From Streptomyces sp. 35G-GA-8 (GTDB lineage Bacteria > Actinomycetota > Actinomycetes > Streptomycetales > Streptomycetaceae): a stretch of DNA of 64,000 nt. Shown in pieces: positions 47,797 to 56,862 of the stretch. The position numbers were made by a program, and so were the translations under genes. The notes under the pieces are model-generated. The model did no database searches and was not told the origin of the DNA. It saw only the letters and a list, made by a program, of their open reading frames with translations. Within the stretch, counting starts at the first letter, position 1. Each line of letters opens with the position of its first letter. The stretch is from positions 406 to 64,405 of the forward strand of contig NZ_JAMHJQ010000008.1 in NCBI RefSeq assembly GCF_023534745.1, given 5' to 3'.

Positions 47797-48171
47797 ATGA
47801 GTGAGCGAGCTCTCCGCGGCACGCGACTCGTGGTTACCAGCTACGAGACGGACCGCGGCATCGATCTGGCCCCGCGCCAGGCGGTGGAGTACGCATGCCA
47901 GAACGGCCATCGATTTGAGATGCCGTTCTCGGTAGAGGCGGAAATTCCGCCGGAGTGGGAGTGCAAGGCGTGTGGCGCCCAGGCACTCCTGGTGGACGGG
48001 GATGGCCCCGAAGAGAAGAAGGGCAAGCCTGCGCGCACGCACTGGGACATGCTCATGGAGCGGCGCACCCGCGAGGAGCTGGAGGAGGTGCTGGCCGAGA
48101 GGCTGGCCGTCCTGCGCTCCGGCGCCATGAACATCGCCGTGCATCCGCGGGACAGCCGGAAGTCCGCCTGA
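47797..48171 (+). CDS. rbpA: RNA polymerase-binding protein RbpA
   Basis: A 124-residue RbpA, which binds the primary sigma factor and the RNA polymerase beta subunit and stabilises open complexes in actinobacteria. Its N-terminal core includes MSERALRGTRLVVTSYETD and the zinc-binding cysteines Cys34, Cys56 and Cys59 (ACQNGH, WECKACG) reported for the S. coelicolor protein; the sigma-interaction helix is THWDMLMERRTREELEEVL. GGGAGGCACG precedes the ATG. It is followed by a strong bidirectional hairpin. Confidence 0.97.
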   Translation: MSERALRGTRLVVTSYETDRGIDLAPRQAVEYACQNGHRFEMPFSVEAEIPPEWECKACGAQALLVDGDGPEEKKGKPARTHWDMLMERRTREELEEVLAERLAVLRSGAMNIAVHPRDSRKSA

Positions 48172-48202
48172 CCGCGTAACCACCGCACACGACAAGCGAA
48201 CA

Positions 48203-48261
48203 GCACCAAAGCCGCGGGCCGCGTCACATGCCCTATGTGACGCGGCCCGCGGCTTTGGTGC
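48203..48261. terminator. Perfect 27-bp hairpin between rbpA and fxsA
   Basis: 48203-48229 and 48235-48261 are perfect inverted copies with a 5-base loop. The stem begins 32 bases after rbpA and ends 14 bases before the end of the convergent fxsA gene, so it is a bidirectional terminator of exceptional length. Confidence 0.95.
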
Positions 48262-48274
48262 GCGTTGGTGTCTC

Positions 48275-48874
48275 TCAGGGGGTGAGCGGCGGGCGCGGGC
48301 CCGCGTCCCCGGGGTGGCCCGGGGACCTCGGCTCGTCGTCGTGCTTGATGACCTCGCCCTGGACCACCTTGCCATCGGGCCGGCGCATCCGGGCCTGCTG
48401 GAAGGCGTCGCCGAGACTGCCGGGTACGGCCGTCTCGCGCATCCGGCGCTCCAACGACCGCTCCGCGTACCGGCCGAGGGCCATCCGTACCGGCGGGATG
48501 AGCAGAAGGAGTCCCAGCACGTCGGTGATCAGCCCCGGCAGCATGATCAGCAGGCCGCCGAGCATCAGAAAGCCGTTGCCTGTGCTGCCGGTGGCGGCCT
48601 CGGTCTCGGGTGCGTCGCCCGGCTGCCGCTGCTGCTGCCGTTGCAGGGTCTCGGTGAGATTGCGGAAGGCGCGGCGGCCGGCGCTCTTGATGACCACCGC
48701 GCCGAGTACGACGGCGCCCACGAGCAGCAGCAGGACGGTCAGCCCGCCCGCGACGTCGGCCACCACGGTCAGCAGCCAGATCTCCAGCACGAGCCAGGCG
48801 GCGATGCCCAGCGGGACGAAGGTGCGGGCGCGAGAGCGCTTGGGAACGGTCCGGGGCGATTGCGCGGTCGTCAT
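48275..48874 (-). CDS. fxsA: FxsA-family membrane protein
   Basis: A 199-residue membrane protein with three or four helices (FVPLGIAAWLVLEIWLLTVV, GLTVLLLLVGAVVLGAVVI and GGLLIMLPGLITDVLGLLLL). The conserved PGLITDVLG and RMALGRYAERSLE parts are those of FxsA/YtzA-type proteins. E. coli FxsA interferes with phage F exclusion; its general function is unknown. Convergent with rbpA. Confidence 0.9.
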   Translation of the reverse strand: MTTAQSPRTVPKRSRARTFVPLGIAAWLVLEIWLLTVVADVAGGLTVLLLLVGAVVLGAVVIKSAGRRAFRNLTETLQRQQQRQPGDAPETEAATGSTGNGFLMLGGLLIMLPGLITDVLGLLLLIPPVRMALGRYAERSLERRMRETAVPGSLGDAFQQARMRRPDGKVVQGEVIKHDDEPRSPGHPGDAGPRPPLTP

Positions 48875-48930
48875 ACTCCCAGTGTGCCTGGGGAAGCGTC
48901 CGGATGGCGTATGGGCGGCGAACGGAATGA

Positions 48931-49761
48931 TCAAGCGGATCCGGCGGATCCGGTTCCGCTCGACTCGGCCTCGGGGGACCGGGTTCCGGTGGGTCCGGCG
49001 GGCTTCCGGCCGAGCAGCCGGTTCGTCCGGGACTCGACGCCCCAGGCCGTGACCCGCCACAGCGCCTCGACGAGGATGTCCTTGCTCATCTTGGAGTCGC
49101 CGAGCTCGCGTTCCACGAAGGTGATGGGCACCTCGACCACATGACAGCCCGCCTCGATGGCCCGCCGGGCCAGATCGACCTGGAAGCAGTAGCCCTGGGA
49201 GGAGACCGCGTCGAGACCGAGCCGCTCCAGGGTCTCCCGGCGGAACGCCCGGTAGCCGCCGGTGACATCGCGGATCGGAACGCCGAGCAGAACACGCGAG
49301 TAGGTGCTGCCGCCCCGGGAGATCAGCTCGCGGGTCCTGGGCCAGTTCACGACCCGGCCGCCCGGCACCCAGCGCGAACCGAGCACCAGATCGGCGCCCT
49401 TGAGCGCGGTCAGCAGCCGGGGAAGTTCCTCGGGCTGGTGGGAGCCGTCGGCGTCCATCTCGACGAGGACGCCGTAGTCGCGCGCGATCCCCCAGCGGAA
49501 GCCCGCCAGATAGGCGGCGCCGAGCCCTTCCTTGCCCCTGCGGTGCAGGACCTTGACATGGCTGTCCTCGGCGGCGAGTTCATCCGCGATCTTGCCGGTG
49601 CCGTCGGGGCTGTTGTCGTCGGCGATGAGGATGTCGGCCGCCGGCACCGCGGCGCGCACGCGGGTGACGATGGTCCTGATGTTCTCGGCCTCGTTGAAGG
49701 TCGGGATGATCACCAAGGCTGTACCGAGCGGGCCGTACCGCCTCTGGCCACCGTCGTTCAC
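48931..49761 (-). CDS. ppm1: Polyprenol-phosphate mannose synthase
   Basis: A 276-residue GT2 glycosyltransferase that makes polyprenyl-phosphate-mannose from GDP-mannose at the inner membrane. IIPTFNEAENI, IADDNSPDGTG (48-55) and VEMDADGSHQPEE (catalytic DxD, Asp103/Asp105) are present, along with RWVPGGRV and FVERELGDSKMS typical of the Dpm1/Ppm1 type. It lacks the apolipoprotein acyltransferase fusion seen in mycobacteria. It feeds Pmt-dependent protein O-mannosylation, needed for phage phiC31 infection in S. coelicolor. GTG start at 49761. Confidence 0.95.
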   Translation of the reverse strand: MNDGGQRRYGPLGTALVIIPTFNEAENIRTIVTRVRAAVPAADILIADDNSPDGTGKIADELAAEDSHVKVLHRRGKEGLGAAYLAGFRWGIARDYGVLVEMDADGSHQPEELPRLLTALKGADLVLGSRWVPGGRVVNWPRTRELISRGGSTYSRVLLGVPIRDVTGGYRAFRRETLERLGLDAVSSQGYCFQVDLARRAIEAGCHVVEVPITFVERELGDSKMSKDILVEALWRVTAWGVESRTNRLLGRKPAGPTGTRSPEAESSGTGSAGSA

Positions 49762-50377
49762 TGCTGCCCCTTAATCGCCGTACGCAGGTGCCCCAGCTTA
49801 GCGAGCACGCCATGGCCGACGACCACCATGGTGCCCCTGTGTCGGTGGGGATGGGCGGTGATGTCCTGAGATGGCGGACGGAACCGGAGATCTTGTTACG
49901 GAACCCGTCCCGCGTCGGGGAAACCCCGGGGAAACAGAGGGAAGGGAAACGGAGGGGAACGGGGGGCACGCGTACTGCGGATCGGGACCCGGCGTCCTTC
50001 GGGCCGACCTGGGACCCGCTGGCTGCGGGTCGACCGAAAGCCGTTGTCTACTGAACGCCGGGCCCCATCCGGGGTCGCACCCGCCGACCGGCTGAAACCT
50101 TCCCTCGCCCCCGAGACGCGACTGCTGGACCTGGCTCCCAGTGGTGGTGCGCCGGTGCGGCACACCACCCCATGACCCAGTGGCGTTGACGACTGCGTGG
50201 AGGTTGCCGGACGGACGTCCTGTGGTGGACCCGGCCGAACCTACCCGCCGGTGGCTGCTTACTGTCAATAGTCGTTTGACCTGCGGCGTTGACCCAAATC
50301 GCCAGGTCAGTGGGGAAGATCCGCAGGTCGCGGCAGAGGCCGGCGGAGATCGGGCCGCGACACGAAATGTCCGTACG
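49762..50377. other. 616-base gap without a recognisable gene
   Basis: No coding region is convincing on either strand. It holds a purine-rich block of GGGGAA-type repeats (49915-49970), and two nearby TTGACC motifs (50276 and 50290 region). The upstream control region of ppm1 must lie at the left end. A decayed gene or unrecognised RNA cannot be ruled out. Confidence 0.4.
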
Positions 50378-52033
50378 TCACTCGTTCGGTCGCAGGAAGA
50401 CCGTTTGTCCGCCGACGACGGTCCGCAGACATTCGGGCAGCGGGCGGCCGGGTGTCAGATCCGGCAGGCCCGGTGTCCCCGAACGCGGATCGGTGGACCA
50501 GCGGGCCACCCGGTCGTCGGGGGCCTGGACCACCAGCTCCTCCGTTCGCCATACGGCGTAGTCGGCGGGGGCGCCGGGCACGAGCGTACCCGCGTCGTCA
50601 CGGCCCATGGCCCGCCGGCCGCCACGAGTGTGGGCGGTGAAGGCCGCCCGCACGGAGATCCGGTGTTCGGGGGTGCGGTGGAAGGCGGCGGCCCGGACGG
50701 TGCCCCAGGGATCCAGCGGGGTGACGGGGCTGTCGGAGCCGAAGGCCAGCGGGACGCCGGCGCGCAGCAGGGCGGCGTACGGGTTGAGGGTACGGGCCCG
50801 GTCGGCGCCGAGCCGCTGGGCGTACATACCGTCCGCACCGCCCCAGAGGGCGTCGAAGACGGGCTGCACGGAGGCGGTGAGCCCCAGCTCCGCGAAGGCC
50901 GCGACGGTCGCCGGGGTGAGCATCTCGGCGTGCTCCACACGGTGCCTGGCTCCCCTGATACGGGCGAGGCCCAGGCGCTCGGCGGCGGCGCGCACGCCAT
51001 CGACGACGGTGCTGATCGCCGCGTCGCCGATGGCGTGGAATCCGGCCTGGAGCCCGGCCTCGGTACAGAGGGCGACATGGGCCGCGACGGCGGCCGCGTC
51101 GAGCTGGGCGGTGCCGGTGTGGGCGGCGTCCGCGTAGGGCTCGTGCAGGGCGGCGGTGTGGGAGCCGAGGGAGCCGTCGACGAAGAGATCACCCGCGGCC
51201 CCGGCCGCGCCCAGCTCCTGGACGCGGCGAACGCCCTTCTCGTCGGTGATCCGCTCGGCCCAGTAGCCATGGATCCGGGGCCCCGGCTCGTCCTCGGCCA
51301 GTCGCAGCAGTGCGGTGAAGTCCTCCTCGTCGGAGATCTCCGGTCCGCCGCACTCGTGGAGCGCGCCGATACCGAGCGACGCGGCACGGGAGCGGGCCGC
51401 CCGCTGCGCCTCGGTGCGCTGGCGCACGCTGATCGACCCGTGGGCGGCGGCGCGCACGGCGTGGTGGGCGGCGGCCGTCAGCGGCGCGTCCGGGTGATAG
51501 CCGGTCAGTGCGGTGACGCCGGGGACCAGATCGAGCAGCGCGGTGGTCACGACGGCGGAGTGCACGTCGATCCGCGTCAGATAGAGCGGCCGGCCGCCGG
51601 CCGCGTCGTCGAGCTCGGCGCGGGACGGGGGGCGCTGCTCGGGCCAGCGGGCGGAGTCCCAGCCGTGGCCGAGCAGGATCCGGTCGCCGGGGTGGGCGGT
51701 GCGGTGGTCCCGTACGAGGTTCAGCGCCTCCGTCAGGGTGCGGGCGCCGGACAGATCGAGACCGGTGAGGGCGAGGCCGGTGGCGGTGGCGTGCACATGG
51801 GCGTCGGTGAACGCGGGGGTGACGAGCGCGCCGTCGAGGTCGATGACCTCGTCGACACCGGAGGCGAAGGAGTCGGCGGCGCCTTCGGAGCCCACCCAGG
51901 CGATGTGGCCGCGTTCCACGACCATGGCGGTGGCGAAGGGGTCGGCGGGGCTGTGGACTTCGCCGCGGCGGAGGAGGGTGGTGCGGTGGTGGTGCGAGGC
52001 GGTGCGGGAGTCGGGGGCGGTGCGGTTGGTCAT
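50378..52033 (-). CDS. YtcJ-like metal-dependent amidohydrolase
   Basis: A 551-residue amidohydrolase. The HxH metal site is in FTDAHVHATATG, with later ligands in GFHAIGDAAI, HRVEHAEM and AFGSDSPVTPLDPW. The DGSLGSHTAALHEPY insert and the C-terminal GRDDAGTLVPGAPADYAV typify the YtcJ/exoenzyme-regulatory group, which hydrolyses cyclic amides or related bonds. Substrate unknown. An Lrp regulator gene lies 78 bases upstream on the same strand, so the two may be co-transcribed. Confidence 0.9.
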   Translation of the reverse strand: MTNRTAPDSRTASHHHRTTLLRRGEVHSPADPFATAMVVERGHIAWVGSEGAADSFASGVDEVIDLDGALVTPAFTDAHVHATATGLALTGLDLSGARTLTEALNLVRDHRTAHPGDRILLGHGWDSARWPEQRPPSRAELDDAAGGRPLYLTRIDVHSAVVTTALLDLVPGVTALTGYHPDAPLTAAAHHAVRAAAHGSISVRQRTEAQRAARSRAASLGIGALHECGGPEISDEEDFTALLRLAEDEPGPRIHGYWAERITDEKGVRRVQELGAAGAAGDLFVDGSLGSHTAALHEPYADAAHTGTAQLDAAAVAAHVALCTEAGLQAGFHAIGDAAISTVVDGVRAAAERLGLARIRGARHRVEHAEMLTPATVAAFAELGLTASVQPVFDALWGGADGMYAQRLGADRARTLNPYAALLRAGVPLAFGSDSPVTPLDPWGTVRAAAFHRTPEHRISVRAAFTAHTRGGRRAMGRDDAGTLVPGAPADYAVWRTEELVVQAPDDRVARWSTDPRSGTPGLPDLTPGRPLPECLRTVVGGQTVFLRPNE

Positions 52034-52111
52034 GCGGACAGTGTCGCGCGGGGCGGCGTGTGCCGGGTGCCAGGGGGTGCGGGTGCGGCTGCGTCGGTGC
52101 TCGGTCAACGG

Positions 52112-52552
52112 CTAGAACGTCGGCGGGCGGGACTCGTAAGGGGTGGAGAGCACCACCGTCGTGCGGGTGGAGACGCCGGCCAGGCTGCGGATGCGGGTGA
52201 GCAGGTGTTCCAGGGCCAGGGGGGTCGCCACCCGGACCTTGAGGATGTAGTTCTCGTCGCCCGCCACGCTGTGGCACGCCTCGATCTCCGGGATCTCGGC
52301 CAGTCGGTCCGCGATGTCGTCGGGGGCGCTGGGGTCGAACGGTTTGACCGAGATGAACGCGGTGAGCGGGAGGCCGACCTCCTCCGGGTCGACCACCGCG
52401 GCGTAACCGCGGATGACGCCCCGCTGCTCCAGCCGGCGTACGCGCTGATGCACCGCCGAGGTGGACAGGCCGGTGGCCTTGCCCAGGTCGGTGTAGCTCA
52501 TCCGGCCGTCCTTGACAAGCAATTCCACGATCTGACGATCCAGCTCCTCCAT
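52112..52552 (-). CDS. Lrp/AsnC-family regulator
   Basis: A 146-residue feast/famine regulator: winged helix LDRQIVELLVKDGRMSYTDL, GLSTSAVHQRVRRLEQRGVI and a C-terminal RAM effector domain (DPEEVGLPLTAFISVKPF, HSVAGDENYILKVRV). Members respond to amino acids. ATG 52552 gives the standard family N-terminus; the frame continues upstream without homologous content. It is divergent from a small Cys-containing protein gene. Confidence 0.92.
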   Translation of the reverse strand: MEELDRQIVELLVKDGRMSYTDLGKATGLSTSAVHQRVRRLEQRGVIRGYAAVVDPEEVGLPLTAFISVKPFDPSAPDDIADRLAEIPEIEACHSVAGDENYILKVRVATPLALEHLLTRIRSLAGVSTRTTVVLSTPYESRPPTF

Positions 52553-52755
52553 ACGGATCAACCTATTGCCCCGGGCCGCTTCCAGCACAGTCGGGAGTGA
52601 GCCGAAGGCGCCCACGAGGGGTCGTGTGACGAAGACCACAGGCTTCTGGGCGGGTCCGTCGAGACCTTACGGTTACCTGGCTCGCGCGACGGGAATTGCT
52701 TGCTGTGGTCGAGACCACGAGAGCCTGGTCGGCCCACCCGAGGGGGAATGTCTCC

Positions 52756-53154
52756 ATGCAGAGCCTGAAGCGCGCCGGACGTACCGAACCGGAGCCCGTT
52801 GATCTCGTCGACGCCGACGACCTCGACTTCTACGACACCTTCGAGATGTACCGGGTCGTCTGCCCGGACTGTGCGCAGCCAATCGCGCTGCTGGCGGATG
52901 AGGATGTCCTGCCGGAGCACGCGCTGTGCCCCTCCCCGTGGAATCCGTTCGTGCTCTCGGTGTGTGCCGGTACGGGCCGTTCGGCGTCGGAGGCTCCGGC
53001 CGCTGACGCGTCGTCCGAGGCTCAGGAGCAGGACACCGCCCTGCTGCTGACGCTGCCTCAGGGGCTCGACTGGCGGACGCAGCCGTTCTCGCATGTCGGC
53101 GGTCCCGGCTCGCGTCCGTTCAAGGTGCCGACCCTCCAGCGGCACGCGGCGTAA
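52756..53154 (+). CDS. Small Cys-pair protein of unknown function
   Basis: A 132-residue acidic protein. RVVCPDCAQPIALLADEDVLPEHALCPSPW carries CPDC and a later cysteine, resembling half of a zinc ribbon. The remainder is low-complexity acidic, ending in PTLQRHAA. GAGGGGGA precedes the ATG. I do not recognise the family. It is divergent from the Lrp regulator; TTCTGG, 18 bases, TACGGT at about 52640-52670 is a possible promoter. Confidence 0.7.
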   Translation: MQSLKRAGRTEPEPVDLVDADDLDFYDTFEMYRVVCPDCAQPIALLADEDVLPEHALCPSPWNPFVLSVCAGTGRSASEAPAADASSEAQEQDTALLLTLPQGLDWRTQPFSHVGGPGSRPFKVPTLQRHAA

Positions 53155-53201
53155 CTCCCCTCCGCGCGCAGGCCGTTCGGCGTGCGCGCGGAGGTGTTCG
53201 G

Positions 53202-54374
53202 TCAGCGGGTTTCCGGGCCCGTCAGATGGCGGGCGATCACCATGCGCTGGATCTGGTTGGTGCCTTCGACGATCTGGAGCACCTTCGCCTCGCGCATATA
53301 GCGCTCCACCGGGAAGTCCGCGGTGTAGCCGTAGCCACCGAGCACCTGTACGGCGTCGATGGTCACCTGCATCGCCGCGTCCGTGCAGAACAGCTTGGCC
53401 ATGGCGGCCTGTTGGGAGAACGGGCGGCCGGTGTCGCGCAGCCGGGCGGCGGCGAGGTAGAGCGAGCGGCCGGCCTCGATCCTGGTGGCCATGTCGGCGA
53501 GCAGGAAGCGCAGCCCCTGGAAGTCCGCGATGGGCCTGCCGAACTGCCGTCGTCCTGTGGCGTATCCGACGGCCTCGTCGAGTGCCGCCTGGGCGACTCC
53601 GATGGCACAGGCGGCGATGCCGAGGCGGCCCGAATCGAGGGCGGAGAGCGCGATGGCGAAGCCCTGGCCCTCGTCGCCGATGCGGCGGTCGTCGGCCACC
53701 CGTACGCCGTCGAAGTGGAGTTGGGCGGTGGGTGAGCCCTTCATGCCCATCTTCTTCTCGGGCAGCGCCGCGTTCAGTCCGGGGGCGTCGCCGGGGACGA
53801 GGAAGGCGGTGATCCCCCGGGCGCCCTCCTGGCCGGTGCGGGCGAGCACGGTGTAGAAGTCCGCGATGCCGCCGTGGGTGATCCATGCCTTGGTGCCGGT
53901 GATGACCCAATCGCCGCCGTCCCGTACGGCCTTGGTGCGGAGCGAGGCCGCGTCGGAGCCGGAGGCGGGCTCGGAGAGACAGTAGGCCCCGAGGAGACCG
54001 CCGCCGAGCATGGCGGGAAGGTGCTCGGCCTGCTGGGCCTTCGTTCCGTAGCCGGCGAGGGCGTGGCAGGCGAGGGAGTGGACGCTGACGCCGAGGCCGA
54101 CGGTGAGCCGGGCGGCGGCGAGTTCTTCGAGTACCTGGAGGTAGACCTCGTACGGCTGGTCCCCGCCGCCATGGGCGGAGTCGTAGGGGAGGCCGAGCAG
54201 TCCGGATGCCGAGAGGAGGGTGAAGAGTTCGCGCGGGAAGTGCCCGGCGTCCTCCTCCTCGGCCGCCTTGGGGGCGATCTCCCGCTGGATGATGTCGCGT
54301 ACGAGGGCGACGAGGTCCTGGGACTCCTCGGTGGGCAGCTGGCGTTCCACCGGTTGCGGGGCGCGGTCGGGCAT
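53202..54374 (-). CDS. Acyl-CoA dehydrogenase
   Basis: A 390-residue FAD enzyme of fatty or branched-chain acyl-CoA oxidation. YCLSEPASGSDAASL and DWVITGTKAWITHGG form the FAD site; YATGRRQFGRPIADFQGLR and VQVLGGYGYTADFPVERYMR are standard. Glu370 in VEGTNQIQRM is the catalytic base in the straight-chain/butyryl-CoA position. The exact chain specificity is not readable. Divergent from the chitinase gene. Confidence 0.93.
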   Translation of the reverse strand: MPDRAPQPVERQLPTEESQDLVALVRDIIQREIAPKAAEEEDAGHFPRELFTLLSASGLLGLPYDSAHGGGDQPYEVYLQVLEELAAARLTVGLGVSVHSLACHALAGYGTKAQQAEHLPAMLGGGLLGAYCLSEPASGSDAASLRTKAVRDGGDWVITGTKAWITHGGIADFYTVLARTGQEGARGITAFLVPGDAPGLNAALPEKKMGMKGSPTAQLHFDGVRVADDRRIGDEGQGFAIALSALDSGRLGIAACAIGVAQAALDEAVGYATGRRQFGRPIADFQGLRFLLADMATRIEAGRSLYLAAARLRDTGRPFSQQAAMAKLFCTDAAMQVTIDAVQVLGGYGYTADFPVERYMREAKVLQIVEGTNQIQRMVIARHLTGPETR

Positions 54375-54609
54375 GGCGGCGCTCTCCTCCCTGTCGGGCG
54401 CTACGGCGGTCGCACGCGCAGGGTGTGGCGGCGCCGCCGGCTGGAGTCCGGGGGTGCCCCCGGACGGCAGTGGTGCCCAGCCGATGCTGCCCTTCCGGAT
54501 CGCGGGAGCGGCTGACCAGCGGCTGTGGCGCGTTGAGTATGCCCGATCGGGCGCTTTTCGTCACCGGCGGGAGGGGGCCCCGGGCTTGGTGGGAACTTGG
54601 TCCGCACCA

Positions 54610-54639
54610 TTGACCTCAGTGGTCTAGTCCTTCTAACGT
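54610..54639 (+). promoter_or_regulatory. Chitinase promoter with DasR-like box
   Basis: TTGACC (54610-54615), 18 bases, TAACGT (54634-54639) forms a main-sigma promoter. Between the boxes AGTGGTCTAGTCC (54618-54630) matches 12 of 16 positions of the DasR element AGTGGTCTAGACCACT, the left half exactly. DasR, the GlcNAc-responsive GntR repressor, is thus expected to block initiation. Confidence 0.75.
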
Positions 54640-54728
54640 CCACCTCAACGCATTTCGCGTTCATGCCAAGTCAACGCCATGGCTTCGCTGTCCCCCCACT
54701 CGCTCTTCCTCCCCCACGAGGAGATCCC

Positions 54729-55961
<1,233 letters not shown>

Positions 55962-55990
55962 AAGCTGCGCGAGGGATCGCGCGACCGGCC

Positions 55991-56030
55991 CGTCGGGGGC
56001 GGGGAGCCTCAGCGGCCCCCGCCCCCGGCG
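55991..56030. terminator. GC-rich terminator after the chitinase gene
   Basis: Near-perfect 17-18 bp stem (55991-56008 with 56014-56030, one mismatch or bulge) 30 bases after the chitinase stop and 18 before the end of the convergent TetR gene; probably bidirectional. Confidence 0.85.
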
Positions 56031-56047
56031 ACTTAAGACGACAGGCC

Positions 56048-56731
56048 CTAAGCCCGCGGAGCCTCATGGCTCCCGTCCAGGCCGGTGACGGGGCGCCAGT
56101 CGGGATCCGGCGGCGGCGCGGGGCACTCCGGGGAGAATTCCTCGATCGTGTTCAGCGTGTGGCGCAGCATCCGTACCAGCAGATCGCGCGGGACCTCCCT
56201 CGGCAGATCGTGCTGGTACTCCAGCCATTCGAGCGTGAGCCACTCGACGCTGCTGAGCCAGCCGAGCAGCGCGAGCCGGGCGATCGGCGGGATGTCGGAG
56301 CGGCCGTACGCGCCCTTTGCGACCGTGGAGACCAGTCCCGTCCGTACGGCGTCGCGTATCGCCTGGACCTGGGTGTCGAAGCCGACGCCGCCCGTGATGA
56401 TGGTGCGGTACGCCGCCTCGTTGTACTGGGCGAAGCGCAGATACGCCTCGACCGTGCGCTGCACCCGCTGGGTGCGCGGGAGTTCGGCGCCGCCCGAGGC
56501 GAGCGAGACGAGTTCGGTGACCGAGTCCTCGACGATGGCGAGGTAGTAGCCGCGCTTGTTCTTGAAGTAGTAGTAGATCAGCCCCTTGGCGACCCCGGCG
56601 TGCTGGGCGATGTCGTCCATGGACAGCGCGTCGTACGAGGTGTCGGCGAACAACTTCCGGCCGATCGCGATGAGTTCGGAGCGCCGGGCCTGGGAGCGTT
56701 CTGACGTGCCACGCTGTTCGCTGCGATTCAC
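56048..56731 (-). CDS. TetR-family regulator
   Basis: A 227-residue repressor: helix-turn-helix LSMDDIAQHAGVAKGLIYYYFKNKRGYY near residue 40, then a helical ligand domain. GTG 56731 (MNRSEQRGTSE) is preceded by AGGACGCG. Its C-terminus is Pro-rich (CPAPPPDPDW). Targets are unknown; the C39 peptidase gene lies upstream on the same strand behind a terminator. Confidence 0.88.
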   Translation of the reverse strand: MNRSEQRGTSERSQARRSELIAIGRKLFADTSYDALSMDDIAQHAGVAKGLIYYYFKNKRGYYLAIVEDSVTELVSLASGGAELPRTQRVQRTVEAYLRFAQYNEAAYRTIITGGVGFDTQVQAIRDAVRTGLVSTVAKGAYGRSDIPPIARLALLGWLSSVEWLTLEWLEYQHDLPREVPRDLLVRMLRHTLNTIEEFSPECPAPPPDPDWRPVTGLDGSHEAPRA

Positions 56732-56812
56732 ATTCGCGTCCTGGTCTCCGGCTGCCACGGGGTCTCTGTCGCACGATCGCCCGCAGTATCGCAGAGCGGC
56801 CCCGGGCCGCTC

Positions 56813-56849
56813 CGGGTGGCCGGAGGAGATCCCTCCCTCCGGCCACCCG
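56813..56849 (-). terminator. Terminator after the C39 peptidase gene
   Basis: Perfect 14-bp stem (56813-56826 with 56836-56849), 9-base loop, 14 bases beyond the peptidase stop. It separates it from the TetR gene. Confidence 0.88.
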
Positions 56850-56862
56850 CCGCAACGACGCG

